Notes: generated by a model not told the origin, from the letters alone. A stretch of DNA of 64,000 bases from Rickettsiales endosymbiont of Stachyamoeba lipophora (GCF_003932735.1 NZ_CP033611.1:1339501-1403500), one strand, 5' to 3'. Shown: positions 9,643 through 19,154, counted from the first letter of the stretch. Translations and numbers: made by a program.

Positions 9643-10602
9643 CTAATCAATTATCGCTATTTCAACTCTTCTGCTACCAGGTTCCCTGGTATTATCTGCT
9701 GTATTAAAGGCGATATCAGCTTCACCGAAAGCATATATAACAATCTTTTTAGGATCAAGGCCCTTGGTAGTTAAATAATTTTTTACAGCAGTCGCTCTTT
9801 TTTTAGACAGATTAAGATTGTATTCCTCTTTTCCTGAGTGGTCAGTATAACCATTAAGAGTGATTTCTTCTGGTTGTTGAGGCATTTTATTAATTTTATC
9901 AGCAATTTTATTTAAAACTTGTTTTGCTCCTGCGGTTAATTTGCTGCTATTAAACTCAAAAAAGATTCGAAATTGAAAGAATTCCTGAGCATTTTTAGCC
10001 ATTTTTTCTTGGGCATTAAATGGCTCTTTAGCTTTTGGTTCTACTTGTTTTTGCTCTTTCAGTTCTTCTGTTTTTTTTGGTGTTGATTGTTTGATTTGGT
10101 TATTATGTGCTGTTAATTTATCTTTGAGTAACATTAGTTCATTCTCAAAGTTGGTTTTACAGTGTTTTATTGCTTCATATTGCCAGTTCTCTTCTAATTC
10201 TTCTAACCAGCAATCATAGTTAAATTGAGCCTTAGCTAAATTTTCTGGAAAAGTGCTACGTAAGTATTTATTATCAATCAATGGTTTGAGTTCATTATAG
10301 TAAGCTAAAGTTTCAAGTTTGTTTTCTTGAGGTATCTTCCAATCATCTGGATGTTCAGGAAGTACGTTATGCCCATAAACTATTAGCATAGCTTTATCAA
10401 TAAAATGCTGTGAATCAAGCCAATCACAATTTTTAGCTTCATTGTCGGCAAAGTCTTTATAATATTCAAATAGTTTTTTTTGAAAATTATCGCCTTGAGG
10501 AGTAGAAGATTTCAATGTTTCAAGAGAAGTACAACTACATAAAGTGAATAGAAGTACCGCTAATTTGCTTATATAACTATTTATTGATAAATTTTTGAAC
10601 AC
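9643..10602 (-). CDS. OmpA-family lipoprotein
   Basis: A 319-residue predicted lipoprotein. The signal sequence ends in a lipobox-like LCSC (Cys about residue 24). A helical middle region contains LPEHPDDWKIPQ, and a Lys/Glu-rich linker follows. The C-terminal OmpA-like peptidoglycan-binding domain spans about residues 210-317: FFEFNSSKLTAGAKQVLNKI, then LNGYTDHSG, NLSKKRATAVKNYL and a final GSRRVEIAI. The TDxSG Asp and the Arg near the C-terminus that contact diaminopimelate are present. It probably tethers the outer membrane to peptidoglycan. It follows a related lipoprotein gene by 45 bp, probably in one operon. Confidence 0.88.
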   Translation of the reverse strand: MFKNLSINSYISKLAVLLFTLCSCTSLETLKSSTPQGDNFQKKLFEYYKDFADNEAKNCDWLDSQHFIDKAMLIVYGHNVLPEHPDDWKIPQENKLETLAYYNELKPLIDNKYLRSTFPENLAKAQFNYDCWLEELEENWQYEAIKHCKTNFENELMLLKDKLTAHNNQIKQSTPKKTEELKEQKQVEPKAKEPFNAQEKMAKNAQEFFQFRIFFEFNSSKLTAGAKQVLNKIADKINKMPQQPEEITLNGYTDHSGKEEYNLNLSKKRATAVKNYLTTKGLDPKKIVIYAFGEADIAFNTADNTREPGSRRVEIAIID

Positions 10603-10647
10603 GATTGATATTAATAAATTAAGTTATTTGTTAAGGTAACCTTAAAG

Positions 10648-11424
10648 TCAATTTATGACGAAGTCAACTTTTACTGCATGTTTTTTATAGTTATGATCAA
10701 AAAAGTTAATTACTATAATGTTTTTACTGTTGATTCCTAGCTTATTCAATTGATTTTTTAAGTGTTTTATTTGCTTATCTGGATGTGGGCTTTCTACTTT
10801 GCTATAACTTCTTAGTATTACATTACGAAATTTTTTTTTAGCTATGTCATATTTATGGCTAACCAAGGCAATTTGTTTATGAGCTAGCTTAGCTTTCTTA
10901 TCAAATCGAATCTCAATAGTTTTACCTATTTTATAGGAAGCTATTCTTATAAGCTGGAAAGCACGTATTTTGCTGTATAAATTATTTTTACTGGTAATCA
11001 TACTATCAATGTCAGTGCTATTATAATTATGGAACAAATAATAATCATAAGTATAAATTAATTCAGCTAAAGCTTGCGCTTGATTTTTAATATTTTCATG
11101 AGTAATTTGACTGATGATTGCTTGTCTTAATATGTTAGCTTCGGTTAAATTGATATTGTTTGCTTTCCAATCTTTGGGATCTTCAGGTAGCACTAATAGT
11201 TTATGTTGAGCATCTACTGCTTTTTGGGCAAATTTTTCCGCATATTTCCAATTATATCCTTCGGCGCGAATGTTAGCCATTTCGGCATATTGTTTTGCCA
11301 GAATGCCATGAAAATCATCATCAAACTTTTCAAATGTTTGGACTTTTTGTAAATTTTGAGTACAACCAAATCCAACTAAAATGCACAAAATAATAATACC
11401 AATTCTGCTAAATAGTTTTTGCAT
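10648..11424 (-). CDS. Lipoprotein paralogous to the OmpA-like neighbour, degenerate C-domain
   Basis: A 258-residue predicted lipoprotein with lipobox LVGFGC. It shares with the downstream gene the order signal-Cys, helical region with LPEDPKDWKA (compare LPEHPDDWKI), a YDYYLF/YDCWLE segment, and a C-terminal alpha/beta domain. Its C-terminal domain keeps the outline of an OmpA fold (IEIRFDKKAKLAHKQIA, then LKNQLNKLGINSKNIIV) but lacks the TDxSG loop and the terminal GSRR. Peptidoglycan binding by the usual residues is therefore unlikely. I infer tandem duplication followed by divergence. It is the first gene of the pair. Confidence 0.65.
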   Translation of the reverse strand: MQKLFSRIGIIILCILVGFGCTQNLQKVQTFEKFDDDFHGILAKQYAEMANIRAEGYNWKYAEKFAQKAVDAQHKLLVLPEDPKDWKANNINLTEANILRQAIISQITHENIKNQAQALAELIYTYDYYLFHNYNSTDIDSMITSKNNLYSKIRAFQLIRIASYKIGKTIEIRFDKKAKLAHKQIALVSHKYDIAKKKFRNVILRSYSKVESPHPDKQIKHLKNQLNKLGINSKNIIVINFFDHNYKKHAVKVDFVIN

Positions 11425-11495
11425 TATATATTCCTAAAATTTTATTATTAAGTATAACACAAAACAACATTAAATAAATATTAAAAAATTAACTA

Positions 11496-12113
11496 ATGAA
11501 GCTATTTAATCTTTCTTTAATGACTATAGGTATAGATGAAGCAGGGAGAGGGCCGTTAGCAGGGCCGGTTGTAGCAGCTGCTGTGAAGTTTAAATCTTTT
11601 GAGAATATGGATTTAATCAATGATTCTAAAAAACTAACTGCTAAGAAGCGAGAACAATTATTTTCGATTATTAGTGAACAGGCGATAATCGGCCTAGGAA
11701 TAGTAGAAGCTGCAGAAATTGATCAGATCAATATTTATAATGCGACTAAAAAGGCTTTTTACTTAGCAGCTAATAAACTGCTAGAGCAAGTAAAACATGC
11801 TGATTATCAAATTATAATCGATGGAAATTTTGTACCGAACGAACTTAAATACGCTCAATCTATCATTAAAGGGGATGGGACCTATTATGAGATTGCTGCA
11901 GCTTCCATTGTTGCAAAAGTAACTCGTGATAGAATTATGCAAACATTAAGCGAGGTTTATCCGCATTATGGTTGGAGTAATAATATGGGTTATGGCACTA
12001 AAGCGCATATTGAGGCAATTAACATTTATGGCATTACACCCCATCATCGCAAAAGTTTTGAACCAGTTAAGTCAATGCTTATTATAACCCAGCAAGTATT
12101 AGAGCTGACATAG
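11496..12113 (+). CDS. rnhB: Ribonuclease HII
   Basis: A 205-residue RNase HII, which cuts 5' of ribonucleotides in DNA and RNA-DNA hybrids. The signature GIDEAGRGPLAGPVVAAAV supplies the first catalytic Asp-Glu pair; NDSKKLTAKKRE, IIDGNFVP and AAASIVAKVTRDRIM supply the remaining acidic and basic residues. The C-terminal HHRKSFEPVK motif is also present. Length is normal. An ATG at codon 9 (11520) is an alternative start closer to the usual family N-terminus. It is transcribed divergently from the lipoprotein pair. Confidence 0.95.
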   Translation: MKLFNLSLMTIGIDEAGRGPLAGPVVAAAVKFKSFENMDLINDSKKLTAKKREQLFSIISEQAIIGLGIVEAAEIDQINIYNATKKAFYLAANKLLEQVKHADYQIIIDGNFVPNELKYAQSIIKGDGTYYEIAAASIVAKVTRDRIMQTLSEVYPHYGWSNNMGYGTKAHIEAINIYGITPHHRKSFEPVKSMLIITQQVLELT

Positions 12114-12441
12114 GTATTATAAACCAGCCTTAACCTAAGCATATGGTTAAGAAGACTCCCTGTAAACTTAAGCAATGGTAAGATGAGCGATATTCTATAT
12201 GAATAATATTTTGCAAAAAGCTTTGGGCAACTTTATTAAAATGATTGGTCTTCTGTTGTCATATCTAAAGATTTATATCAAATTATTATCTATAGAAGAG
12301 GAATTGAGGTGTAAGCAAATGAGATATGGTATAAGCATTATGGTAATAACTAACACTATTAGAAAACCCAAGCTTTATAGTTTGCTGTATCTATAAGTCT
12401 CCTATTAGTAAGTATTATTATTGCATATATTATAACAAAGC

Positions 12442-12472
12442 AAAACCTACCTTAAAATGAAAGGTAGGTTTT
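12442..12472 (-). terminator. Hairpin terminator of sodB
   Basis: A perfect 12-bp stem (12442-12453 with 12461-12472), a 7-nt loop, and T-rich ends, 36 bp beyond the sodB stop; it is usable from both sides. The rest of 12114-12441 holds only a weak 65-codon frame at 12199-12396 with one hydrophobic stretch and no recognised family. Confidence 0.65.
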
Positions 12473-12507
12473 AATACATTAAATAGCTTAAGTGGAAGCT
12501 TTGATGT

Positions 12508-13164
12508 TTAGCTAATTGCTTTATCGAAATTAGCTTGAGCAAAGTCCCAGTTAACTAGTTTTTCTAAAAATACTGCTAAATAGTCCGGTCTACGGTTTTG
12601 ATAATCTAGATAATAAGCATGTTCCCATACGTCAGCAGTGATGATAGCTACTTGATTTTTAGTTATAGGTAAATCTGCATTAGCAGTTTTAGTTACTTTT
12701 AGTTTATTGTCATTTAGATCTAATACCAGCCAAGCCCAGCCACTGCCAAATTGGGTGGCTCCAGCTTGTTTAAACTCTTGAGCAAAATTATCAAAGCTGC
12801 CAAAATCTGTGTTAATTCTACCAAGCAAGGTACCACTAGGTTGGCCGCCGCCATTTTGTTTCATAGAGTGCCAGTAAAAACTATGGTTCCATACTTGGGC
12901 AGCATTATTAAAAATACCTACATACTCGTTTTTACCAGCTGAACTTGCAATTACCTTTTCAAGGTCAAGTTTAGCAAATTCATGTTCTTTAAGTAAATTA
13001 TTTAAATTAGTTACATAAGCTTGATGATGTTTGCCATGATGAAAGCTAAAAGTATTACTGCTTAAATGCGGTTCAAGTGCAGTAGCGTCATAAGGAAGAT
13101 TAGGTAAATTAAAAGGATAAGATGATTGATTTGCTTTATCATTGCTTAGTTTAGCGTTTAGCAT
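12508..13164 (-). CDS. sodB: Superoxide dismutase, Fe type
   Basis: A 218-residue Fe/Mn-family superoxide dismutase converting superoxide to peroxide and oxygen. The metal ligands lie in HHGKHHQAYVTNLN, WNHSFYWHSMK and DVWEHAYYLDYQNRRPDYL. The Gln in NNAAQVWNHSFYW is at the position typical of iron enzymes (manganese types place it in the C-terminal domain). The N-terminus extends about 16 residues beyond the usual FNLPNLPYDATALEPH start, without a clear signal peptide. The gene has its own terminator. Enzyme identity is firm; iron preference is by family rule. Confidence 0.95.
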   Translation of the reverse strand: MLNAKLSNDKANQSSYPFNLPNLPYDATALEPHLSSNTFSFHHGKHHQAYVTNLNNLLKEHEFAKLDLEKVIASSAGKNEYVGIFNNAAQVWNHSFYWHSMKQNGGGQPSGTLLGRINTDFGSFDNFAQEFKQAGATQFGSGWAWLVLDLNDNKLKVTKTANADLPITKNQVAIITADVWEHAYYLDYQNRRPDYLAVFLEKLVNWDFAQANFDKAIS

Positions 13165-13325
13165 TAAGACCTCACATAAATTGCTATAATTTGATTAAAT
13201 TTGTGAGGCTTTTACGCTAAAAAGTCAATGATAAAGTTTAGTAAGATACTAGCTTACATTGTTTATGTCCACCAGGGCCTCCTAGTTAAAGGATTTTTTG
13301 GTGAACATTAAGGTAATATTGGATA

Positions 13326-16007
13326 TTACAAGTTTCTTGAGTTGCTTTTAAATAACTTGCTGTTCACTAGGCTTGTAAAGCCTTTGCCGGTTTGAGTTGC
13401 TTGATTTAAGCCTTTATTAAGCGCTGCTAAGCCAGAGGTTGGTATAATGTAAGATACTGCTTTGCCAATTGAATCGGAGGTTGCTTTTAATACTCTGATA
13501 TTTCTAAGCGTTGGTAAGTGCCCGGCTGTAAATAAACCCATGGTTACTATTAAAATTACACCTAAGATTTTAACGGTAGTATTTATAACCTTTCTCCGTA
13601 TTTCGCGCTTTCTTGCAGCTTCTCTTTGTTGTGCTTCTTGCTGTTGTAGGTCTCTTGCTAGCTCTTTATCTGCTTGTATTTGTTTAAGATTTGCTTGCGC
13701 TTCAATCTTATCTGGACCTATTTTAATTGCATCTTGCTGGATTTGAGCTGGGATTGCTACTGCCACTACAAGTTCATTTCTCTTCTGTTCAGCTTCTGTT
13801 GGTTGTGCTTCTTGCTGTTGAGCTCTGGGCCTTGCCTGTTCAGCAGCTTCTCTTTGTTGTGCTGCTTTATGAGCTCTAAATTTTTCTTCTTGCAAGGGTC
13901 TTATTGCCTCTAATATTGGCGCCGGTCTATTATTTTTCACTTCCGTTACAGTTTCATTTCTCTTCTGTTCAGCTTTTCTTTGTTGTGTTTCTTGATGAGC
14001 TCTAAATTTTTTTTCTTGCAAGGGTCTTAGTGCCTCTAATATTGGCGCCGGTCTATTATTTTCCACTTCCACTACAGGTTTATTTCTCTTCTGTTCAGCT
14101 TCTCTTTGTTGTGCTTCTTGATGAGCTCTAAACTTTTCTTCTTGCAAGGGTCTTAGTGCCTCTAATATTGGCGCCGGTCTATTATTTTCCACTTCCACTA
14201 CAGGTTCATTTCTCTTCTGTTCAGCAGCTTCTCTTTGTTGTGCTGCTTTATGAGCTCTAAATTTTTCTTCTTGCAAGGGTCTTAGTGCCTCTAATATTGG
14301 CGCCGGTCTATTATTTTTCACTTCCGTTACAGTTTCATTTCTCTTCTGTTCAGCTTTTCTTTGTTGTGCTTCTTGTTGTGGTCGGTTTGCATTACCGTCA
14401 CCAGGTTGTGGGACGCCAGCTTGTGAGGCTCTTTCTTGTTCAACAATAGCGTTATGTTGTTGTGACCAAAGAACAAATTTTTGTTGAAAATTGTGCAATA
14501 CTTCTTCTGGAGATAATGCACTATAACTCAATTCGCGTAAGGCTTGAGTAGTATAAATTGTTGCATTAAAAATTTCCTTTGGTGCTACTATTTTAAATAT
14601 ATTAGCAATGTCCTGTGCTTCTGTAAAAGCATTGATTCTAAGGCGTTCTAAATTATCAAAGCCATCATACTTAAGTTTTTCATACGTCTGGTCGCTAATT
14701 TGTTTTCCTAGAATTTTTTCAACTTTTGATTTATGTAGGAATGGTAATAATGATATAAATCTTTCAAGTTGATGCTTAATATTTTCAAAGTTAAGCAAGT
14801 TATCAACCATTTGGGATGCTTGTTCTGTTAGTTTATTTTGCTTTTTAAGGTTATTTTTGATCGCTTCTTTTGCTTTGTCACACTCGGACTCTAAAGTATC
14901 TAATAAGAAATCATTATGAGCTACTTTACCTTGTTCATGGTGGAAAGCTATTAATGTTAAAAAATCTCCTTCGTATGCGTGTGTTTGTAACTTAGGCTCA
15001 AGATTGGCAGAAATAAAAAAGATAATTCCTTGACGATGCATAATCCAAAACTCAGGAGCAAAATGAATGAATTCTTGTTCTAGCCTGTATAAATTGGTAT
15101 TACCTTGCTTATCATATAAGTCCGTTGAGAATCTAGTAGGTAGGCTGATTTCATCACGTAGTTTATTTAAAATACTTACAACTTGCGCAATAGTTTCTTC
15201 TGTATCTTCTCCGGTTCCTTGTAGGGTAGGGTGCTGTAATAATAAAGTATGCCAGTAAGTATTGCTCTGGGGCATTTCGTAATAAAAATTTGTTACTCTA
15301 TTTGCAAATTCATCCAATAAATTTTCTGCATTTATTCCGTCAATTACAGTAGCTCTGTTTATAATATCAACATTAAAATAGAAATTGATGTCATCGCTGT
15401 TTTTAATTTTTTGCTTAAGTTGTGCTTTAAAATGTTGAGGATCTATTTTGGTCAGTAGTACTTTTTTATTATATTGTTTAATTGCATGCTGGGCTTCTTT
15501 TTTTAATGAGGTAATAACATCAACTTCTTCTTCAGGTTGAGGGGCGGGTTTAGCACCTACAGTTGCTCCTTTAGCTATATTAATTACAACGTTATTTTGT
15601 TGGCTAAGTTGACCTAGAATTGCCTGTTTGTTACGTATAATTTGAAGTATTTTATTAATATTACTTGCTATATCGTTATTGTTAATTCCATTTTGGGCTG
15701 ATTGTAGCTTCTTAATAATTTCGTCTTTTCTGCGATTTTTTTGTAATTCTTGTTCAATTTTATTAGTATAAGCTTGATATATGTTATCTTTAATCTTTGT
15801 ATAAGTTTGAGTATTGTATTCAGGGTCATCTAATTTAAATAAATTTTCTATATTTTTGATGGTTATTACGTTAGCTAAGGTGGTTTTAAATTGGGCATCT
15901 ATCTGATTAGGCATTAATCTAGATTTTTTAATAGCTTCATCTATATCTTTTAAAATATTACTAAGTTGAATTTCTAGATGTTGATTTGAAGAACCAGCGC
16001 TTGACAT
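13326..16007 (-). CDS. Tandem-repeat coiled-coil protein with C-terminal membrane anchor
   Basis: An 893-residue protein of no recognised family. Residues 1-540 are helical and polar, with a likely coiled coil around 60-140. Residues about 548-720 hold four near-identical units of 42-43 residues sharing NNRPAPILEALRPLQE and EEKFRAH. A Gln/Ala/Glu-rich stretch follows (about 720-800), then one membrane segment at about 808-829 (KILGVILIVTMGLF) and a short tail. There is no signal peptide. Such repeat proteins in intracellular bacteria are often secreted or surface-exposed; that role is inference. It is monocistronic and divergent from nrdA. Confidence 0.65.
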   Translation of the reverse strand: MSSAGSSNQHLEIQLSNILKDIDEAIKKSRLMPNQIDAQFKTTLANVITIKNIENLFKLDDPEYNTQTYTKIKDNIYQAYTNKIEQELQKNRRKDEIIKKLQSAQNGINNNDIASNINKILQIIRNKQAILGQLSQQNNVVINIAKGATVGAKPAPQPEEEVDVITSLKKEAQHAIKQYNKKVLLTKIDPQHFKAQLKQKIKNSDDINFYFNVDIINRATVIDGINAENLLDEFANRVTNFYYEMPQSNTYWHTLLLQHPTLQGTGEDTEETIAQVVSILNKLRDEISLPTRFSTDLYDKQGNTNLYRLEQEFIHFAPEFWIMHRQGIIFFISANLEPKLQTHAYEGDFLTLIAFHHEQGKVAHNDFLLDTLESECDKAKEAIKNNLKKQNKLTEQASQMVDNLLNFENIKHQLERFISLLPFLHKSKVEKILGKQISDQTYEKLKYDGFDNLERLRINAFTEAQDIANIFKIVAPKEIFNATIYTTQALRELSYSALSPEEVLHNFQQKFVLWSQQHNAIVEQERASQAGVPQPGDGNANRPQQEAQQRKAEQKRNETVTEVKNNRPAPILEALRPLQEEKFRAHKAAQQREAAEQKRNEPVVEVENNRPAPILEALRPLQEEKFRAHQEAQQREAEQKRNKPVVEVENNRPAPILEALRPLQEKKFRAHQETQQRKAEQKRNETVTEVKNNRPAPILEAIRPLQEEKFRAHKAAQQREAAEQARPRAQQQEAQPTEAEQKRNELVVAVAIPAQIQQDAIKIGPDKIEAQANLKQIQADKELARDLQQQEAQQREAARKREIRRKVINTTVKILGVILIVTMGLFTAGHLPTLRNIRVLKATSDSIGKAVSYIIPTSGLAALNKGLNQATQTGKGFTSLVNSKLFKSNSRNL
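13850..14365. repeat. Four-copy 126/129-bp in-gene tandem repeat
   Basis: The marker gagctctaaa recurs at 13871, 13997, 14123 and 14252, giving periods of 126, 126 and 129 bp; the odd unit carries one extra Ala codon. Two variants alternate (ETVTEVKNN at the outer copies, PVVEVENN at the inner copies). All copies keep the reading frame. Confidence 0.9.
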
Positions 16008-16177
16008 ATAATTACTCTTGCTTGTAAAAATGATCTTAATTTTGATGATTTTGCCTCAATGTTAATAAAAAGTAAATATAATTGTTGCTTTTAATACGTA
16101 TAGGGTGATTTTTCACCATCTTATGGTTAATTTAAAATAAAAAAAAATAATTTAGAAACTGAATAATTAGCGAATAT

Positions 16178-16224
16178 ATACTATATATAGTGGCAAGAAA
16201 AAAATTGCATACAATATATACTTT
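16178..16224 (+). promoter_or_regulatory. Two tandem NrdR boxes ahead of nrdAB
   Basis: Box 1 (16178-16193) reads atactatatatagtgg, 14 of 16 to the remembered consensus acaCwATATATwGtgt. Box 2 (16209-16224) reads atacaatatatacttt, a weaker match. The gap is 15 bp and starts are 31 bp apart, the same-face spacing known for NrdR operators. A possible -35 TTGCAT (16205-16210) overlaps box 2. NrdR itself is encoded at 57954. Repression of nrdAB when dATP/ATP-bound NrdR occupies both boxes is the expected mode. Confidence 0.7.
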
Positions 16225-16338
16225 TTTATATGGACATAAACTATTTTCGTTTTATCATAATTAATAAATACGCAATTGATATGTTTATCAGTGATTTGGT
16301 TCACAATTGTTAATAAAATAGCTTTTTTGGGATGGTTT

Positions 16339-18153
16339 ATGAGTTATAATATTCAAATTGATAATTTAAATGACGCTAGATTGACGGATTTTGGTAAGGC
16401 AGTTTTAACCGATCGGTATTTAATAAAAGACGAAACTTATCAAGATTTGTTTGCTAGAGTTGCGATTCATTTTGCTGATAATCAAGAGCATGCTACAAGA
16501 CTATACGGTTACATGGGCAAGCTCTGGTTTATGCCTGCAACTCCTGTGCTTAGCAATGGTGGTACCAAGCGTGGATTGCCAATTTCTTGTTATCTCAATG
16601 AAGCTCAAGATTCTCTAAAAGGTATTGTAGATTTATGGACTGAAAATGTATGGCTTGCAGCCCGTGGGGGGGGGATAGGAAGTTATTGGGGTAACATTCG
16701 CTCAATAGGTGAGAAAGTCTCTGGTAATGGCCAAACTTCTGGAGTAGTACCATTCTTAAAAGTACAGGATTCTATGACTCTTGCTATTTCACAAGGTAGC
16801 TTAAGAAGAGGAAGTTCAGCTGTATATTTACCAATCAATCATCCTGAAATTAAAGAATTTATTAATCTGCGTAGACCAACCGGAGGTGATCCAAATCGTA
16901 AAGCCTTAAATATTCATCATGGGGTAGTGATTACTGATGATTTTATGGCTCAAGTTGAAAATGACGGTATGTGGGATTTAATTAGTCCTCATAATAACCA
17001 AGTAGTTTCTACGGTTAAGGCTCGTGATTTATGGGCGGATATCCTAACAACCAGAATTGAAACTGGTGAGCCGTATGTGTTATTTATCGATACTGTAAAT
17101 GATGCAGTACCAGAACATCATAAAAAGCTAGGGCTTAATGTAAAAACGTCCAATCTTTGTAGTGAAATTACTCTGCCAACCGGTGTTGATCATCTTGGAA
17201 ATGACCGTACAGCAGTATGTTGCCTATCTTCTCTTAATCTTGAGTATTATGAGGAATGGTGTGACAATAAAGATTTTATTCCTGATATCATGCGCTTTTT
17301 AGATAACGTGCTTGAGGATTTTATTCAAAATGCACCTGAGTCTATGGCTCGTGCTAAATATTCAGCAATGCGTGAACGCTCAGTGGGTCTTGGAGTAATG
17401 GGCTTCCATTCATTCTTACAGTCTAAGCTGATTCCATTTGAATCGGTAATAGCCAAGGTGTGGAATACTAAAATGTTTAAACTTATTAAAGAGCAAGTTG
17501 ATCAAGTATCAAAGGACCTAGCTTTAGAGCGTGGACCTTGCCCAGATGCAGCTGAATGTGGAATAATGGAGCGGTTTACTAATAAAATGGCAATTGCTCC
17601 AACAGCTTCAATCTCAATTATAGCTGGGAATGCATCACCTGGTATTGAGCCATATGCAGCTAATAGCTTTAGCCAAAAAACCCTTAGTGGTACATTTACT
17701 GTACGTAATAAACATCTTGCGAAACTCTTAGAAGAAAAAGATGAAAATAACGAAGATAGCTGGTCTTCAATTTCTACTCATGAAGGTTCAGTACAACATC
17801 TAGACTTCTTAACTCAAGATGAAAAAGATGTGTTTAAAACTGCTTTTGAACTAGATCAACGTTGGGTTATAGAGCATGCGGCTGATCGTACTCCTTATGT
17901 CTGTCAGGCTCAATCGTTAAACTTATTCTTTAAGGGTGATGTGGCTAAAAAAGATTTGCATCAGGTTCATTTTGCGGCTTGGAAAAAGAAAGTAAAAAGT
18001 ATGTATTATCTGCGTTCTACTTCAATCCAGCGTGCTGATAAAGTATCACATAAAGTTGATGTGATTGATATCAAGCAGCAGCTAGAGTCAAGTGAACAGG
18101 CAAATACTGAGGCTAACTCAAATAATTATGAAGAGTGCTTAGCTTGCCAATAA
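16339..18153 (+). CDS. nrdA: Ribonucleoside-diphosphate reductase, alpha subunit
   Basis: A 604-residue class I ribonucleotide reductase large subunit, reducing NDPs to dNDPs. Active-site residues are visible: Cys84 (ISCYLNEA), Cys274 and Glu276 (SNLCSEI), and a Cys294/Cys295 pair (AVCCLSS), one of which pairs with Cys84. The radical-relay tyrosines are in SMYYLRS, and the C-terminal shuttle pair is ECLACQ. The protein is short because the N-terminal ATP-cone domain is absent, so dATP overall-activity control through a cone is not expected. The open frame begins at 16276, but homology starts at the ATG at 16339. It is followed by nrdB 41 bp on, behind two NrdR boxes. Confidence 0.95.
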   Translation: MSYNIQIDNLNDARLTDFGKAVLTDRYLIKDETYQDLFARVAIHFADNQEHATRLYGYMGKLWFMPATPVLSNGGTKRGLPISCYLNEAQDSLKGIVDLWTENVWLAARGGGIGSYWGNIRSIGEKVSGNGQTSGVVPFLKVQDSMTLAISQGSLRRGSSAVYLPINHPEIKEFINLRRPTGGDPNRKALNIHHGVVITDDFMAQVENDGMWDLISPHNNQVVSTVKARDLWADILTTRIETGEPYVLFIDTVNDAVPEHHKKLGLNVKTSNLCSEITLPTGVDHLGNDRTAVCCLSSLNLEYYEEWCDNKDFIPDIMRFLDNVLEDFIQNAPESMARAKYSAMRERSVGLGVMGFHSFLQSKLIPFESVIAKVWNTKMFKLIKEQVDQVSKDLALERGPCPDAAECGIMERFTNKMAIAPTASISIIAGNASPGIEPYAANSFSQKTLSGTFTVRNKHLAKLLEEKDENNEDSWSSISTHEGSVQHLDFLTQDEKDVFKTAFELDQRWVIEHAADRTPYVCQAQSLNLFFKGDVAKKDLHQVHFAAWKKKVKSMYYLRSTSIQRADKVSHKVDVIDIKQQLESSEQANTEANSNNYEECLACQ

Positions 18154-18194
18154 TAGGGAAGCTAATAAAAATGATAAATAGCGAGGGATAAATT

Positions 18195-19154
18195 ATGCCA
18201 TTACTTGAAGCAAAGCCAATTTATAAACCATTTGAATATCCATGGGCATATGAAGCATGGCATACTCAACAAAAGATTCATTGGTTGCCAGAAGAAGTGC
18301 CACTTGCAGATGACGTTAAAGATTGGCAATATAATTTAACACCAGGTGAAAAATATTTGCTTACCCAGATTTTCCGTTTTTTTACTCAAGCGGATATTGA
18401 AGTGAATAATTGTTACATGAAAAATTATTCCCGGGTGTTTCAACCGACTGAAGTACAAATGATGCTTGCTGCTTTTTCTAATATGGAAACTATTCATATA
18501 GCGGCCTATTCTCATTTGCTTGATACTATTGGCATGCCAGAGGTGGAATATCAGGCCTTTATGAAATATAAGGAAATGAAAGACAAGTATGACTATATGC
18601 AACGTTTTGGGGTGGAATCTAAAAAAGATATTGCTACAACTCTTGCGGTATTTGGTGCTTTTACTGAAGGTTTACAGCTTTTTGCATCGTTTGCAATTTT
18701 ATTAAATTTCCAAAGATTTAATAAAATGAAAGGCATGGGACAGATTATTACTTGGTCAGTTAGAGATGAAACACTGCATACTAATTCGATCATTAGGTTA
18801 TTTAGAACTTTTATTCGTGAATATCCTGAAGTGTGGACAGAGGAATTAAGAAGTAATTTGTATGAAGCTTGTGCTACTATTGTTCATTTTGAGGATGCCT
18901 TCATTGATCTTGCGTTTGAAGTAGGTGATATTACTGGCCTTACTGCTAAAGAAGTTAAGCAGTATATTAGATTTATTGCAGATAGAAGGCTTTCTCAACT
19001 AGGCTTACGAGAAATATATATGGTTGAGAAGAATCCATTGCCATGGCTTGATGAAATTTTAAACGGGGTTGAGTTTGCTAACTTCTTTGAAAGTAGGGTT
19101 ACTGAGTACACCAAATCTGCCACTACTGGCAGTTGGGAAGATGCTTTTAATTAA
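18195..19154 (+). CDS. nrdB: Ribonucleoside-diphosphate reductase, beta subunit
   Basis: A 319-residue radical-generating small subunit that partners NrdA. The diiron ligand pattern is visible: an acidic residue in FTQADIEV, Glu98 and His101 in NMETIHIAAYSH, then GAFTEGLQLF and SVRDETLHTN. Tyr105 falls seven residues after Glu98, matching the stable tyrosyl radical of class Ia enzymes, so this is not the radical-Tyr-less chlamydial (Ic) form. A GAGGGA ribosome site precedes the ATG. It is co-transcribed with nrdA and ends at a strong terminator. Confidence 0.95.
   Translation: MPLLEAKPIYKPFEYPWAYEAWHTQQKIHWLPEEVPLADDVKDWQYNLTPGEKYLLTQIFRFFTQADIEVNNCYMKNYSRVFQPTEVQMMLAAFSNMETIHIAAYSHLLDTIGMPEVEYQAFMKYKEMKDKYDYMQRFGVESKKDIATTLAVFGAFTEGLQLFASFAILLNFQRFNKMKGMGQIITWSVRDETLHTNSIIRLFRTFIREYPEVWTEELRSNLYEACATIVHFEDAFIDLAFEVGDITGLTAKEVKQYIRFIADRRLSQLGLREIYMVEKNPLPWLDEILNGVEFANFFESRVTEYTKSATTGSWEDAFN

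Noticed and set aside
12199-12396. 65-codon frame between rnhB and sodB
   Set aside because: No ribosome site, no recognised family, and composition like spacer; kept only as a note.
13850-14365. Regular repeats that might be a CRISPR array
   Set aside because: Units are 126-129 bp, contiguous without spacers, and keep one reading frame, so they are protein repeats.
16276-16338. 21-codon N-terminal extension of NrdA
   Set aside because: It lies before the family N-terminus and overlaps the leader; the ATG at 16339 fits homologs.
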